From Meghimatium bilineatum (lineage: Eukaryota; Mollusca; Gastropoda; Stylommatophora; Philomycidae), in the NCBI GenBank assembly GCA_034231615.1, contig CM067322.1, forward strand, positions 63,813,032 through 63,877,031: DNA of 64,000 bases, in the 5' to 3' direction. The notes beneath the pieces were generated by a model that saw only the letters and a list, made by a program, of their open reading frames with translations, was not told the origin of the DNA and ran no database searches. A program made the translations under genes and the position numbers. Shown piece by piece: positions 11,500-24,020 of this stretch (positions are counted from its first letter, which is position 1; each line of letters begins with the position of its first letter).

Positions 11500-12375
11500 C
11501 CCTTATATCATAAAAACTTCTTAATTTCTTATCATATCTTGCTCTGATCTCATCGAAACGACTTCTTTTTTTATGATACTCTCATCTGATCTCATCCATA
11601 TCTCTTTGTTTCGTATCATTCTTGTCCTGATCTGACCAAACCTCTTTGTTTTTTATATATATCTTGCCTTGATCTGACCAAAACCTCTTTGTTTCTTATC
11701 ATTTCTTGCCTGATCTGACCAAACCTCTTCGCTTCTTATCATATCTACCCTGATCAGACCAAACCTCGTCGTTTGTTATCATTTCTTGCCCTGATCAGAC
11801 CAAAACCTCTTTGTTTCTTATCATTTCTTGCTCTGATCAGACCAAAACCTCTTCCTTTATTATCATATCTTGCCTTGATCTGGCCAAAACATCTTCCTTT
11901 CCTATCATATCTTGCCTGATCTGACCAAACCTCTTCGCTTCTTATCATATCTACCCTGATAAGACCAAACCTCGTCGTTTGTTATCATTTCTTGCCCTGA
12001 TATGACCAAACCTCTTCGCTTCTTATCATATCTTGCTCTGATCTGACCAAAACCTCTTCGTTTCTTAACATATCTTGCTCTGATCTGACCAAAACCTCTT
12101 CGCTTCTTATCATATCTTGCTCTGATCTGACCAAAACCTCTTCGTTTCTTATCATATCTTGCTCTGATCTGACCAAAACCTCTTCGTTTCTTATCATATC
12201 TTGCCCTGATCTAAACCAAACCTCTTCATTTCTTATCATATCTTACTCTGATCTGACCAAAACCTCATCGTTTTTTATCATATCTTGCCCTGATCTGACC
12301 AAAACCTCATCGTTTATTATCATATCGTGCCCTGATCTGAACCAAACCTCTTCATTTCTTATCATATCTTGCTAT
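11500..12375. repeat. 42-bp minisatellite, about 20 units
   Basis: The unit runs tatcttgccctgatctgacc, then aaaacctcttcgtttcttat, then ca. Because 42 is a multiple of 3, the array reads as a 14-residue periodic open frame on the - strand. I see no start context or splice site, so it is not called a gene. Units at the left end are more diverged and differ by 1-2 bases in length. Confidence 0.95.
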
Positions 12376-12379
12376 TTAA

Positions 12380-12620
12380 CACTAAATTATGTCTCGAGCA
12401 GTTGTTTACTAATAACACTAACCTACGTCGAATGTACTGTGGCATTACCCATATCTCAGAGCAACAGGAAGAATAATCTTTACGATTTTATATTCATGGA
12501 CCTTAGCTTGGTACTCACTTTTGTTTTTACACACCTCTATATACTTAGAAATTATGGAACATAATTAAAAACACGGGCTTTCCATTACATCTCATATAGA
12601 TTATTTAAATACTTTAATTA
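12380..12620. other. no gene seen
   Basis: AT-rich spacer between the 42-bp array and the LINE remnant. Confidence 0.3.
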
Positions 12621-12624
12621 GGAG

Positions 12625-13615
12625 CGGCATGCTTTTGTCCGTCTCGAGGGAGAATTATCGAATTTGTTTAAAGTCTAAAAAGGAGTTAGACAGGGATTCA
12701 TCCTATCACTACACCTTTGCAACATATACGAAGACAAACATTATGCGAAATGTACGAGAATACCCACGTTATGAAAACTTTCAATCCCTTAGTGGAAGAG
12801 GACATACGATTACAGACATTAAGCAAGAAGATGACACCACACCAATATGAAGGAGACTAGCAGATTTAGAACACATGATTATGTCCGTAAAATATCATAG
12901 CAAGGCACACAATATTTTCCTGCATGCATGCATGCAAAAAAAAAAAAAAAATTAAATAAACCAACAATTAATATCAGCAGAAATGAACTCACACCTATAA
13001 TAGACCTTGACAAAAACAACTAGAATTTGACATCAACTTTGAATATCTTGGGTCAACAAGTCACCACCACATGAGATAGTTCAGCAGAAATCAGAAAGAG
13101 ATTAGCAATGGCCCTACAAAAGACATCACAGATGAAAATCTATGACAAGGGGCAAAAAGAAAAACTAAGTTACAGCTGTTAATAAGCTATATCTTTCAGA
13201 TGGTAACAATGTTTGTGAGACATGTGGTCAATGACATCTGCAAGGGAAAAAATATCGGAATTATTATAGAAAAACCCTAAGAATATCATGCACAGGAAGA
13301 CGAGCCAAGGCAGACGTCCGCAAATACCTAAATATGGAAGAAGGTTCCTAAAATATATCAACAGACGCAAGCAAATATGTTTCGGAAATAAAGAAACACA
13401 ATGGTTTAGAAAGATTAATCATGGAAGGAAAGGTTCTAGACACGGGAGTAATAGGCACTCCAAGACTACGATGGCTATATGACATGGAAAAACCTTCTGA
13501 ACATGCCACTAGAAGAAGCTGGATATCTTGCACAAAACCGAGAGACTTACAGGATTGCAGTTAGGACAACGTTCTATAAAGGAAACGTCACGTGTATGAT
13601 GATGTATATACTTAA
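12625..13615 (+). pseudogene. decayed LINE: RT palm to C-terminus
   Basis: Pieces of a non-LTR retrotransposon reverse transcriptase can be followed across shifting frames. GVRQGFILS near 12,682 matches the RT motif GVRQGC-LSP. ITDIKQEDDTTPI ending at 12,847 is the catalytic YADD region with the tyrosine and alanine lost. ILGQQVTTT, then SSAEIRKRLAMALQKTSQMK (13,043-13,140), is the thumb region. MPLEEAGYLAQNRETYRIAV (13,505-13,565) is the C-terminus typical of RTE/BovB-like elements. Stops, frameshifts and a poly-A interruption at 12,935 show it is dead. The endonuclease part is missing. Confidence 0.8.
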
Positions 13616-13619
13616 GAAG

Positions 13620-14028
13620 TTAGAGGTCTATAGGATGTGAGGGAGGGTTATTACCTCCTACGTTGAGGCTGTTATACATCTTTGAAGTAGTTATAACTTC
13701 CATGTTCCCCCACAAGACACTCACCTCTCACCTTTTAAACAGAATTATTATTGTTACAAAAAATGTACTGCTAAATAATTATTATTTCTGCAAACAATTG
13801 TGCGCCAAATTACTATACTCTGTTCACTCTAAGAATAAATTGGACCAGTGATTATGATTGGTTGTTGGACGCAGAACGCATTATAATCATTATAATCGAT
13901 TATTAAGTGCCCAATAATATTCTTTTTAAATTTAGTTTCCAATGGTTTTTTTTAAAATGTTGTTTAAATATTGTTTTTTATTGTTTTTAAATATTTTAAA
14001 TAATTTTGTTTTTACGTGTCATCGTTTG
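13620..14028. other. AT-rich stretch, no gene seen
   Basis: Strongly AT-rich with poly-T runs at 13,920-14,025. No conserved reading frame. Confidence 0.3.
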
Positions 14029-14030
14029 TT

Positions 14031-14343
14031 TAAAAATCATCTGTTGTGGAGTAATATGGGGGTGTGTGTGTTTGATTCACTTCATTCTTAAAGTAAACAG
14101 AGTGCACTAATGTTACAGCACAATATGGCGAAGTGAGAATAACTGTTCTTTCGTCCAATTCTACCTTACTCGATTTTAATAATCGTTTAGTTGAGGCTCA
14201 CAACCTTTTAGATCTCTGCAGCTCTTCGACAGTTTCTCACCGACCTCCACACGTTATTGTTGGTTCCCGTTATGCATACTCTGTTAACTAAAGATTGAAA
14301 AAAACACACCGACATATTACTCCGCGGCAACAGGTGATTTTTA
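14031..14343. mobile_element. probable MITE with about 40-bp inverted ends
   Basis: The left end reads taaaaatcatctgttgtgga and continues gtaatatggg. The reverse complement of the right end reads taaaaatcacctgttgccgc and continues ggagtaatatg. The arms match with a 2-3 base indel over about 35-40 bp. Both outer ends carry TA, as expected for a Tc1/mariner-type TA target duplication. No transposase is encoded in the 0.3 kb between. No second copy is seen in this window. Confidence 0.65.
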
Positions 14344-14344
14344 T

Positions 14345-15240
14345 ACAGCTGATAACATTTAAAAACAATAATATAATTAATTATTCTGAACTCTTAACAT
14401 TGTGTAAGGAAATATAATGGTTGCCCCCAGACCTATTTGCTCATGTGCAACGATATACCAGCAGATATAGTAGTTTATCATGGAAAGTGAACGATATATT
14501 AAATTAAAATTTATTTTGAAACATACATTACTATTGTGATTGACATGTTTCACTTTGAAAAAAACAACAGATTTAATTTGAGAATAGTGTTATGATCTAA
14601 CGAACTATATTATTGCGCACTTATTTGATTTAAACGTTCGGCGTCCAACAAGCAATCAGAAACCTACATCATTCTTAAAATGAACCAAGTATAACTGTAC
14701 ATCTGTTTATATTTTCCATAGTTATGTCCCTGTGGTATGCCAAATCCACAACTACTTTGCTTAATCTTCAGTATATCTAATGCAATAATCGATATAATAT
14801 AATAGAAAAACTCAATCGCCTGCTGCAAAACTGTATAACAATAGTTTCCACACAGAACACATGGTTTGTCGGAGATTTACGATGACTCACAGACTATCGG
14901 AATATCGGGATTTTGTATAACAGTATACAAAACATTAGGCCTTAAGGTTAAAACATTGAAAATGTCTTGTATACTGTTATTTGTATGTTTTCCTACCAAT
15001 AACGTATAGTCAGACAGTATGTGTGTCTCAGTAATACTCCATAAATACTTGTGTTCTACATAAGTGTTATCAGTGTATTTAAAACATTTTGAGGGAATAT
15101 CACTGGGAGAGTGGGTAATTTTTCACTTCAAAATTCAGTTATTCACATATCTTATCTTGTTCCAAATATTGAAAGTCTTTCTTTTTGGAATGTATTGGTG
15201 TGATGAAAAGAGAATCTATCAAAACTAGACAAAGCTCTGG
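14345..15240. other. no gene seen; contains a hairpin
   Basis: AT-rich DNA. The only structure noted is the inverted repeat listed separately at 14,915-14,981. Confidence 0.3.
14915..14981. repeat. short inverted repeat (hairpin)
   Basis: gtataacagtatacaaaaca followed by tt pairs with aatgtcttgtatactgttat at 14,961-14,980, with one mismatch. The loop is about 24 bases. It could form a strong stem in RNA or single-stranded DNA. It may be the edge of an old palindromic element. Confidence 0.6.
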
Positions 15241-15244
15241 TTCC

Positions 15245-15274
15245 TAGAAACTGCCTAGATTAAGATTTACACAC

Positions 15275-15338
<64 letters not shown>

Positions 15339-15645
15339 TCTCCACCGACTAGATTAAAATTTACACACATGTTATATATATGCTTATCTCCATCGCCTAG
15401 ACTAAGATTTACATACGTGTTATATATATATATATGCTTATCTCCATCGACTAGACTAAGATTTACACACATGTTGTATGTATGCTTATCTCCATCGACT
15501 AGACTAAGATTTACACACATGTTGTATGTATGCTTATCTTCACCGACTAGACTAAGAATTACCCCACATGTTGTATGTATGCTTATCTTCACCGACTAGA
15601 CTAAGAATTACCCCACATGTTGTATGTATGCTTATCTCCATCAGT
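15245..15645. repeat. 48-bp minisatellite with nested (AT)n
   Basis: The unit runs tgcttatctccatcgactag, then actaagatttacacacatgt, then tgtatgta, about 7 copies. In the second unit the tatata end has expanded into a 58-base (AT)n at 15,277-15,334, and a smaller expansion follows at 15,421-15,435. The last two units carry a one-base insertion (ttaccccacatg). Confidence 0.9.
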
Positions 15646-15649
15646 AAAG

Positions 15650-16245
15650 CTGCAGAACGGCATCCACTTGGTGAGTGTTGACAGTAATGATATTTTTTTA
15701 GAACGTAACAGTTCATGAATATTCATTAAAATATTAGAGGCATAATCGATGCAGGAATCTATTTGCTGAAACATCCATTGTAATACCCCTGCGATCCTGA
15801 CGAATTGCGGACAGAAAAAGATAGAAGAGACCTATATATGAAGAAAACGCACACTAAACTAATAATAAAAATCTCACAAATAAAATACTTTCACTATACA
15901 AAAATGACACCTCAATTCTATACAGGTGATTGGGTATTTATATATAATTACTGACTTCTACATGTTAGGAAGTGATGGAGAAACAAATGGTTATTGTCTA
16001 AAGTACATTGGCGATGGTCATAATCTGAAAAATTTGCATAGGTCGGCATCCGTCCATGACACAGATAGTTTGAGACTGTATTCCATCCCATGTGTCGAAG
16101 ATGATGACTAGAAAATCTGGAGAAAGAACTAGTTTATCTCTCGTGTTATGTATGTCAGATGTTGGAAATTAACATCCAGCTTCAGATTGGAGTTTCTCTG
16201 GTAATTTTTTTGATGGTTAAATGTATAAAGCGTTCGCAAACATTT
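15650..16245. other. no gene seen
   Basis: AT-rich DNA with no recognisable element. Confidence 0.3.
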
Positions 16246-16248
16246 TAC

Positions 16249-16329
16249 CGTTTTCATAATATGGCTGTAGTCTGCAATGTCTCGAGCTAAGCAGTAGTGT
16301 ACTTCACATGGGCTGTGGCACGTTAACTC
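16249..16329 (-). CDS. candidate internal exon, unknown protein
   Basis: On the - strand a pyrimidine-rich acceptor (cacgtttctaatttacag) precedes 27 codons, and a donor (AAAACG|gtaaaat) follows. The exon is 81 bp, phase 0 at both ends, and encodes ELTCHSPCEVHYCLARDIAD and seven further residues. Three cysteines and histidines are closely spaced, which could suit an extracellular or metal-binding segment, but no family is recognised. The 108-codon open frame around it extends into the flanks. Phase agrees with the - strand exon ending at 53,661, but a 37 kb gap leaves the link speculative. Confidence 0.45.
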
Positions 16330-16334
16330 CTGTA

Positions 16335-17190
16335 AATTAGAAACGTGGTGAAAATAATGTTGTTTACACTCAGCCCCCTCCCAGTTAGGCAGTTTCTGCA
16401 TGGGTCCTAAGCACACTGTATTGTAGTGAAAATTGAGTGAATTGACCGAGTCCAATCTCCTAGTTCATGTCTTAAGACTTGCAGGGAGGATGGCATTATT
16501 ACTATTCTTGGTTTCCCTTTCAGTTCCAGGCAACACACATCCTTCTTCATTTATTCTCAAGATCATGCAGATTAGCAGGATGTAATTCCGAAACGGAATA
16601 CTTTTGATGTGCTTTACAATTGGACTGTGATATTTGCGACCTAGGACACATCGAACTTCAGCATAGCGTCTGCCCTCACTTTGTCTCTCTACAGTCTTTT
16701 ACACCCCGTAAACCCCCTAGTTGACTTTTACTATATTCATTACAGTTAAATGCCCCTATTAGCTCTTATTTTCGGCCCCGGCAACAGATATGCGATAGCA
16801 AATTTCATCATTCTGGACCTCATTGATAGTAAGCATATTTATTTAAGGAAATCACTCCTGAGCTTTTTTGTCCTCCCCCCCCCCCAAAAAAAGCAGTTGT
16901 ATATTTATGTACCATTTTAAAAGCCGATAAGTTGGCTGTATGCAAGTTTAAGCAAATTGTTCAGAAGGCTGATGGCTAAAATAGTGAAGAAGTGAAATTT
17001 ACGAATTTTGTTTTACAATATTGACTTAGGGATCTCTCAATGGGTGACATATTATTTACAAAACCCAGTCTTCGTCATCGAGAAACTGTATGTTATTACT
17101 CTAGTCCATGGAACATTTGGTACTGAATGTTGCTGAGAACTAGGTTTACTTACCCCAACCCATGGAGTAAGTCATATGTGTCAGTGGAAG
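16335..17190. other. no gene assigned
   Basis: There is a + strand acceptor-like site at 16,520 (tggtttccctttcag) followed by 29 open codons, but no donor is evident. A poly-C/poly-A junction lies at 16,876-16,892. The rest is AT-rich. Confidence 0.25.
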
Positions 17191-17193
17191 ACA

Positions 17194-17862
<669 letters not shown>

Positions 17863-17879
17863 TATATATTATTTGACCT

Positions 17880-18217
17880 ATTGACGGACCTGAGAGAGGA
17901 ACAAAGAGTAGCAGTGCTGTTACCTGCCATGCTTGTTATACGAGGCGGCTAAGTAGGCGTGTGGGTAGTGTCGACTTTCCCGTTCATTGTGAATCAAAGT
18001 TACACAGAAACATGCTGAAGTTGAGTGTGTCAGGAGGCAAAGCGCATATATCATACCCAAGCTGTAATCCGTTCACCGGACTACATTTGCAGGAGTCTGA
18101 GAATGAGCGTGGAAGAATAAAAAGATAAAGAAAAGATGTTTAGGATTGTTGTATATTGATTGTAAAATTGGTTGTATAAGAAGGTAAAACCTGTCGTTCA
18201 CCGGACGACATCTGCAG
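17880..18217. repeat. dispersed repeat family 2, copy and gap edge
   Basis: Contains cctgagagaggaacaaagag, cctgccatgcttgttatacg and gttcaccggactacatttgc. The motif gttcaccggacgacatctgc returns at 18,195 just before the gap, so a second copy begins there and is lost in the gap. Confidence 0.5.
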
Positions 18218-18317
18218 NNNNNNNNNNNNNNNNNNNNNNNNNNNNNNNNNNNNNNNNNNNNNNNNNNNNNNNNNNNNNNNNNNNNNNNNNNNNNNNNNNN
18301 NNNNNNNNNNNNNNNNN
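18218..18317. other. assembly gap, 100 N
   Basis: Exactly 100 undefined bases, a placeholder of unknown true length. Any open frame spanning it is artificial. Confidence 1.
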
Positions 18318-19420
18318 TCTCGTTTGCAATTTACATTTCAACGACTTTTTTTACGAGATAAAGTGTCAGAACAACAGGTTCTTGACACTTCTGATGGTAG
18401 TAAATAATATGTCGAAAACTGCTGATGGAGGTCTCGAACTTTTCTATTACTGTCAGAGATGTTCGCAAGCAAGCGATTGCCAGTTTTATACAGATCTTAT
18501 CACTTTCCCACCCCTATATTTGTTTTCAGATGCAAAAAGCTATCACGTATGAGTATAATTATGACGCTGGCTAGTCGAAAGTGGGATCAGCCCTGTCAGA
18601 GGTAAAACTAGACATAAAAATGGCGAAACTAGATATCTATTTTTTTCAACAGTTGCGAGGGAGGTGAGCTGTGCAGGGAAAGTTCCGCTGTAGAGCTTGC
18701 CTTGACGGAGGAGAGAAGATATATCAAATGACAAAAAGAAATTACAGAAAACTTAACAGGTCTAGTCTTAGAAGATCGAGCAGAATGAAGAATCGCGTTC
18801 TTACTTAATTAAGAAATATTAATATAGTTGTAGAATGAAGAAATAAAATAGTGCTAAGATTTACTGAAATCAAAATTTATGAACTTTCAGCGATTTACAT
18901 ATAAAGTGCTCTAGATTTTAAGATATATGAAGATCATAAATACAGACACTTATGATACTGTGAAACATGAATTAGTCCAATAATGATGATGATAATGAAT
19001 ATGATGAGGTATAGTTGTGGCCGTGTACCACGGGCCCAACTAGTTTTAGAACCATCGCTAGCCACCACATGAAATACAGGGTATCAGTTAACAGAGATTG
19101 ATATCAAATAAGGAATCCTGAACCGTCAGCCGAAAATGGTTTAATGGCAACAAGAAACACAAAAGGCGGACACGCGGAATTGTGTCCCGCGGTCACTGGA
19201 CTGCAGTCCAGTAATACAAAAGACAGAAGAGATTGCTAGACTAGGGACGCATTTAAATGCGTATCAAGATAAATAGTGTGACTGATGTTGAATGAAAGGG
19301 GGAGATGGGTTGAAAGAGTGAGGAGGAGTGCACAGTTGAGTTTTGAACGAGAAGTCAGTCAGAGCTGGGCCCTTGCTCCGGACAGTCGTGTCCACGAGAC
19401 TCTGAAAATGCAGAGTAGAT
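18318..19420. other. no gene seen
   Basis: Bases 18,540-18,740 resemble diverged family-2-type repeat sequence. The rest is AT-rich. No exon-like segment is convincing. Confidence 0.3.
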
Positions 19421-19665
19421 TCCAGAAGGTTGGATAGTCATATTTTTGTTGAGAGAAGATTCCAGAATATTGGATAGTCATACTTTAGTTGAGAGAAGAT
19501 TCCAGGATATTGGATAGTCATATTTTTGTTGAGAGAAGATTCCAGAATATTGGATAGTCATACTTTTGTTGAGAGAAGATTCCAGGATATTGGATATTCA
19601 TACTTTTGTTGAGAGAAGATTCCAGAATATAAGATAACTTATATTTTTGTTGAGAGTTGATGTTA
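19420..19665. repeat. 40-bp minisatellite, about 6 units
   Basis: The unit runs gagagaagattccagaatat, then tggatagtcatacttttgtt. Units are nearly identical; the last is diverged. Confidence 0.95.
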
Positions 19666-19669
19666 TGCC

Positions 19670-20205
19670 TTTTTGGATGTGAACGAATATGTACAATAAA
19701 GTTACGAAATGTGAACGCTGGAGTTACAGCCGTGTCTCATGCTTATGTTATCACCTGGATATATGTGAGAGAGCTACACTGACCACATAGTCACTGACTA
19801 TATATAACCCAGATAGCAACCTTTTTTACCCTACCATATAGTTTCTTTCGATCATTTCTTGTAATCATTTCTGATGCGCAGAGATATTTGGTGAACATTT
19901 CAGTGCATTTTTTAATATTGAAACAAGTTTGTGTTTCTTCTTCCTGTTTGTATTCGTTTCTTGAAAGAAGTTCCTGTTGGACCGCAAAGTAGAAAAAGCC
20001 ATTGTTCCTGTATTTATTGTCATTTTTTTACATTACTTTTACTATTTGATAGCTAGAATATTCAGTAATATTATTACATTAATATAGTATGTACCGCTCC
20101 ATCAGCTGTGAGCGGGTAGCTCATGGCACCACGTAACCTTTCTGACAATACAAGCATAAGTACTCCTAAGTTTATTGAGGAGACCCCTAAGTACGTGTAT
20201 GGTTT
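19670..20205. other. no gene seen
   Basis: AT-rich spacer without arrays or recognisable elements. Confidence 0.3.
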
Positions 20206-20209
20206 GTCG

Positions 20210-20310
20210 TCTCAAATAAATGGTTGTGCGGGGGGGGGGGGCACGTTTGTCCCAGAATAGAGACATTGTGGTGCAGCAGTATCCGGGATCTTCACATTCT
20301 GCCATGTCTG
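20210..20310 (-). CDS. weak candidate exon, unknown protein
   Basis: On the - strand a cag acceptor (gaagtacatactacag) near 20,311 precedes an open phase-0 frame, TWQNVKIPDTAAPQCLYSGT and a few residues, before an 11-base poly-C run. The only donor available (AAC|gtgccc) is poor. Read through, the frame stops soon after. The poly-C length is unreliable, so this may be noise. Confidence 0.2.
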
Positions 20311-20314
20311 TAGT

Positions 20315-20635
20315 ATGTACTTCTGGGGTAACTAAATAATTATTCTTCGGTCAACTTAGATGATTCATATGCAGTGTTGGTACATCTAAATTTCTTGCCA
20401 GCTAGGAGTGTGTGGAAGAATGACAAATGTGCAATGTATCTCTTGTGTATGTAAACATATCAGGGCCGGCATCTCTTCGTCGTCATTGGGGATTATTTGA
20501 TAGAAGACATACACATGAGACAATACATCTTGTTTAACCTATGGATGGGGGGGGGGACGACATTCAACAGGAAACATTTATAATTGTAAAGATGAAAGTA
20601 TATTCTGTAGAAAAAAATGACTCATTATATAGTCC
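20315..20635. other. no gene seen
   Basis: Spacer before the 25-bp array, with a poly-G run at 20,549-20,557. Confidence 0.3.
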
Positions 20636-23600
20636 TACCATCTACTAGAAGTAACTGTTGTACTATCTACTAGAAGTAACTGTTGTACTATCTACTAGAA
20701 GTAACTGTTGTACTATCTACTAGAAGTAACTGTTGTACTATCTACTAGAAGTAACTGTTGTACTATCTACTAGAAGTAACTGTTGTACTATCTACTAGAA
20801 GTAACTGTTGTACTATCTACTAGAAGTAACTGTTGTACTATCTACTAGAAGTAACTGTTGTACTATCTACTAGAAGTAACTGTTGTACTATCTACTAGAA
20901 GTAACTGTTGTACTATCTACTAGAAGTAACTGTTGTACTATCTACTAGAAGTAACTGTTGCATGGTGGTACGTCTGATAGATCACTGGTAAGTCCTACCA
21001 TCTACTAGAAGTAACTGTTGTACTATCTACTAGAAGTAACTGTTGTACTATCTACTAGAAGTAACTGTTGTACTATCTACTAGAAGTAACTGTTGCATGG
21101 TGGTACGTCTGATAGATCACTGGTACGTCCTACCATCTACTAGAAGTAACTGTTGTACCATCTACTAGAAGTAACTGTTGTACTATCTACTAGAAGTAAC
21201 TGTTGTACTATCTACTAGAAGTAACTGTTGTACTATCTACTAGAAGTAACTGTTGTACTATCTACTAGAAGTAACTGTTGTACTATCTACTAGAAGTAAC
21301 TGTTGTACTATCTACTAGAAGTAACTGTTGTACTATCTACTAGAAGTAACTGTTGCATGGTGGTACGTCTGATAGATCACTGGTAAGTCCTACCATCTAC
21401 TAGAAGTAACTGTTGTACTATCTACTAGAAGTAACTGTTGTACTATCTACTAGAAGTAACTGTTGTACTATCTACTAGAAGTAACTGTTGTACTATCTAC
21501 TAGAAGTAACTGTTGCATGGTGGTACGTCTGATAGATCACTGGTAAGTCCTACCATCTACTAGAAGTAACTGTTGTACCATCTACTAGAAGTAACTGTTG
21601 TACTATCTACTAGAAGTAACTGTTGTACTATCTACTAGAAGTAACTGTTGTACTATCTACTAGAAGTAACTGTTGTACTATCTACTAGAAGTAACTGTTG
21701 TACTATCTACTAGAAGTAACTGTTGTACTATCTACTAGAAGTAACTGTTGTACTATCTACTAGAAGTAACTGTTGCATGGTGGTACGTCTGATAGATCAC
21801 TGGTAAGTCCTACCATCTACTAGAAGTAACTGTTGTACTATCTACTAGAAGTAACTGTTGTACTATCTACTAGAAGTAACTGTTGTACCATCTACTAGAA
21901 GTAACTGTTGTACTATCTACTAGAAGTAACTGTTGCATGGTGGTACGTCTGATAGATCACTGGTACGTCCTACCATCTACTAGAAGTAACTGTTGTACCA
22001 TCTACTAGAAGTAACTGTTGTACTATCTACTAGAAGTAACTGTTGTACTATCTACTAGAAGTAACTGTTGTACTATCTACTAGAAGTAACTGTTGTACTA
22101 TCTACTATAAGTAACTGTTGTACTATCTACTAGAAGTAACTGTTGTACTATCTACTAGAAGTAACTGTTGTACTATCTACTAGAAGTAACTGTTGTACCA
22201 TCTACTAGAAGTAACTGTTGTACTATCTACTAGAAGTAACTGTTGCATGGTGGTACGTCTGATAGATCACTGGTACGTCCTACCATCTACTAGAAGTAAC
22301 TGTTGTACTATCTACTAGAAGTAACTGTTGTACTATCTACTAGAAGTAACTGTTGTACTATCTACTAGAAGTAACTGTTGTACTATCTACTAGAAGTAAC
22401 TGTTGTACTATCTACTAGAAGTAACTGTTGTACTATCTACTAGAAGTAACTGTTGTACTATCTACTAGAAGTAACTGTTGTACTATCTACTAGAAGTAAC
22501 TGTTGTACCATCTACTAGAAGTAACTGTTGTACTATCTACTAGAAGTAACTGTTGCATGGTGGTACGTCTGATAGATCACTGGTACGTCCTACCATCTAC
22601 TAGAAGTAACTGTTGTACTATCTACTAGAAGTAACTGTTGTACTATCTACTAGAAGTAACTGTTGTACTATCTACTAGAAGTAACTGTTGTACTATCTAC
22701 TAGAGGTAACTGTTGTACTATCTACTAGAAGTAACTGTTGTACTATCTACTAGAAGTAACTGTTGTACTATCTACTAGAAGTAACTGTTGTACTATCTAC
22801 TAGAAGTAACTGTTGTACTATCTACTAGAAGTAACTGTTGTACTATCTACTAGAAGTAACTGTTGTACTATCTACTAGAAGTAACTGTTGTACCATCTAC
22901 TAGAAGTAACTGTTGTACTATCTACTAGAAGTAACTGTTGTACTATCTACTAGAAGTAACTGTTGTACTATCTACTAGAAGTAACTGTTGTACTATCTAC
23001 TAGAGGTAACTGTTGTACTATCTACTAGAAGTAACTGTTGTACTATCTACTAGAAGTAACTGTTGTACTATCTACTAGAAGTAACTGTTGTACTATCTAC
23101 TAGAAGTAACTGTTGTACTATCTACTAGAAGTAACTGTTGTACTATCTACTAGAAGTAACTGTTGTACTATCTACTAGAAGTAACTGTTGTACTATCTAC
23201 TAGAAGTAACTGTTGTACTATCTACTAGAAGTAACTGTTGTACTATCTACTAGAAGTAACTGTTGTACCATCTACTAGAAGTAACTGTTGTACTATCTAC
23301 TAGAAGTAACTGTTGTACTATCTACTAGAAGTAACTGTTGTACTATCTACTAGAAGTAACTGTTGTACTATCTACTAGAAATAACTGTTGTACTATCTAC
23401 TAGAAGTAACTGTTGTACTATCTACTAGAAGTAACTGTTGTACTATCTACTAGAAGTAACTGTTGTACTATCTACTAGAAGTAACTGTTGTACTATCTAC
23501 TAGAAGTAACTGTTGTACTATCTACTAGAAGTAACTGTTGTACTATCTACTAGAAGTAACTGTTGTACTATCTACTAGAAGTAACTGTTGTACTATCTAC

Positions 23601-24020
23601 TAGAAGTAACTGTTGTACTATCTACTAGAAGTAACTGTTGTACTATCTACTAGAAGTAACTGTTGTACTATCTACTAGAAGTAACTGTTGTACTATCTAC
23701 TAGAAGTAACTGTTGTACTATCTACTAGAAGTAACTGTTGTACTATCTACTAGAAGTAACTGTTGTACTATCTACTAGAATTAACTGTTGTACTATCTAC
23801 TAGAAGTAACTGTTGTACTATCTACTAGAAGTAACTGTTGTACTATCTACTAGAAGTAACTGTTGTACTATCTACTAGAAGTAACTGTTGTACTATCTAC
23901 TAGAAGTAACTGTTGTACTATCTACTAGAAGTAACTGTTGTACTATCTACTAGAAGTAACTGTTGTACTATCTACTAGAAGTAACTGTTGCATGCTGGTA
24001 CGTCTGCTAGATCACTGGTA
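20636..24020. repeat. 25-bp satellite-like array with higher-order structure
   Basis: Well over 100 near-identical copies of tactatctactagaagtaac tgttg. A 35-bp interlude (catggtggtacgtctgatag, then atcactggtaagtcc) occurs at 20,961, 21,096, 21,356, 21,516, 21,776, 21,936, 22,246 and 22,556, with a variant terminal copy at 23,991. Intervals are 135, 260, 160, 260, 160, 310 and 310, which are all 35 plus a multiple of 25. The 260/160 pair and the 310 block are each repeated, so groups of units were duplicated as blocks. Stops in all frames exclude coding. Confidence 0.98.

Noticed and set aside
11754..12239. Repeat-protein gene with 14-residue units
   Set aside because: Explained by the 42-bp minisatellite; no start context, splice sites or flanking coding sequence.
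18172..18552. 126-codon + ORF
   Set aside because: Spans the 100-N gap; artificial.
20636..24020. CRISPR-like array of 25-bp direct repeats
   Set aside because: Units are contiguous with no unique spacers; the 35-bp interlude is itself identical each time; the DNA is eukaryotic.
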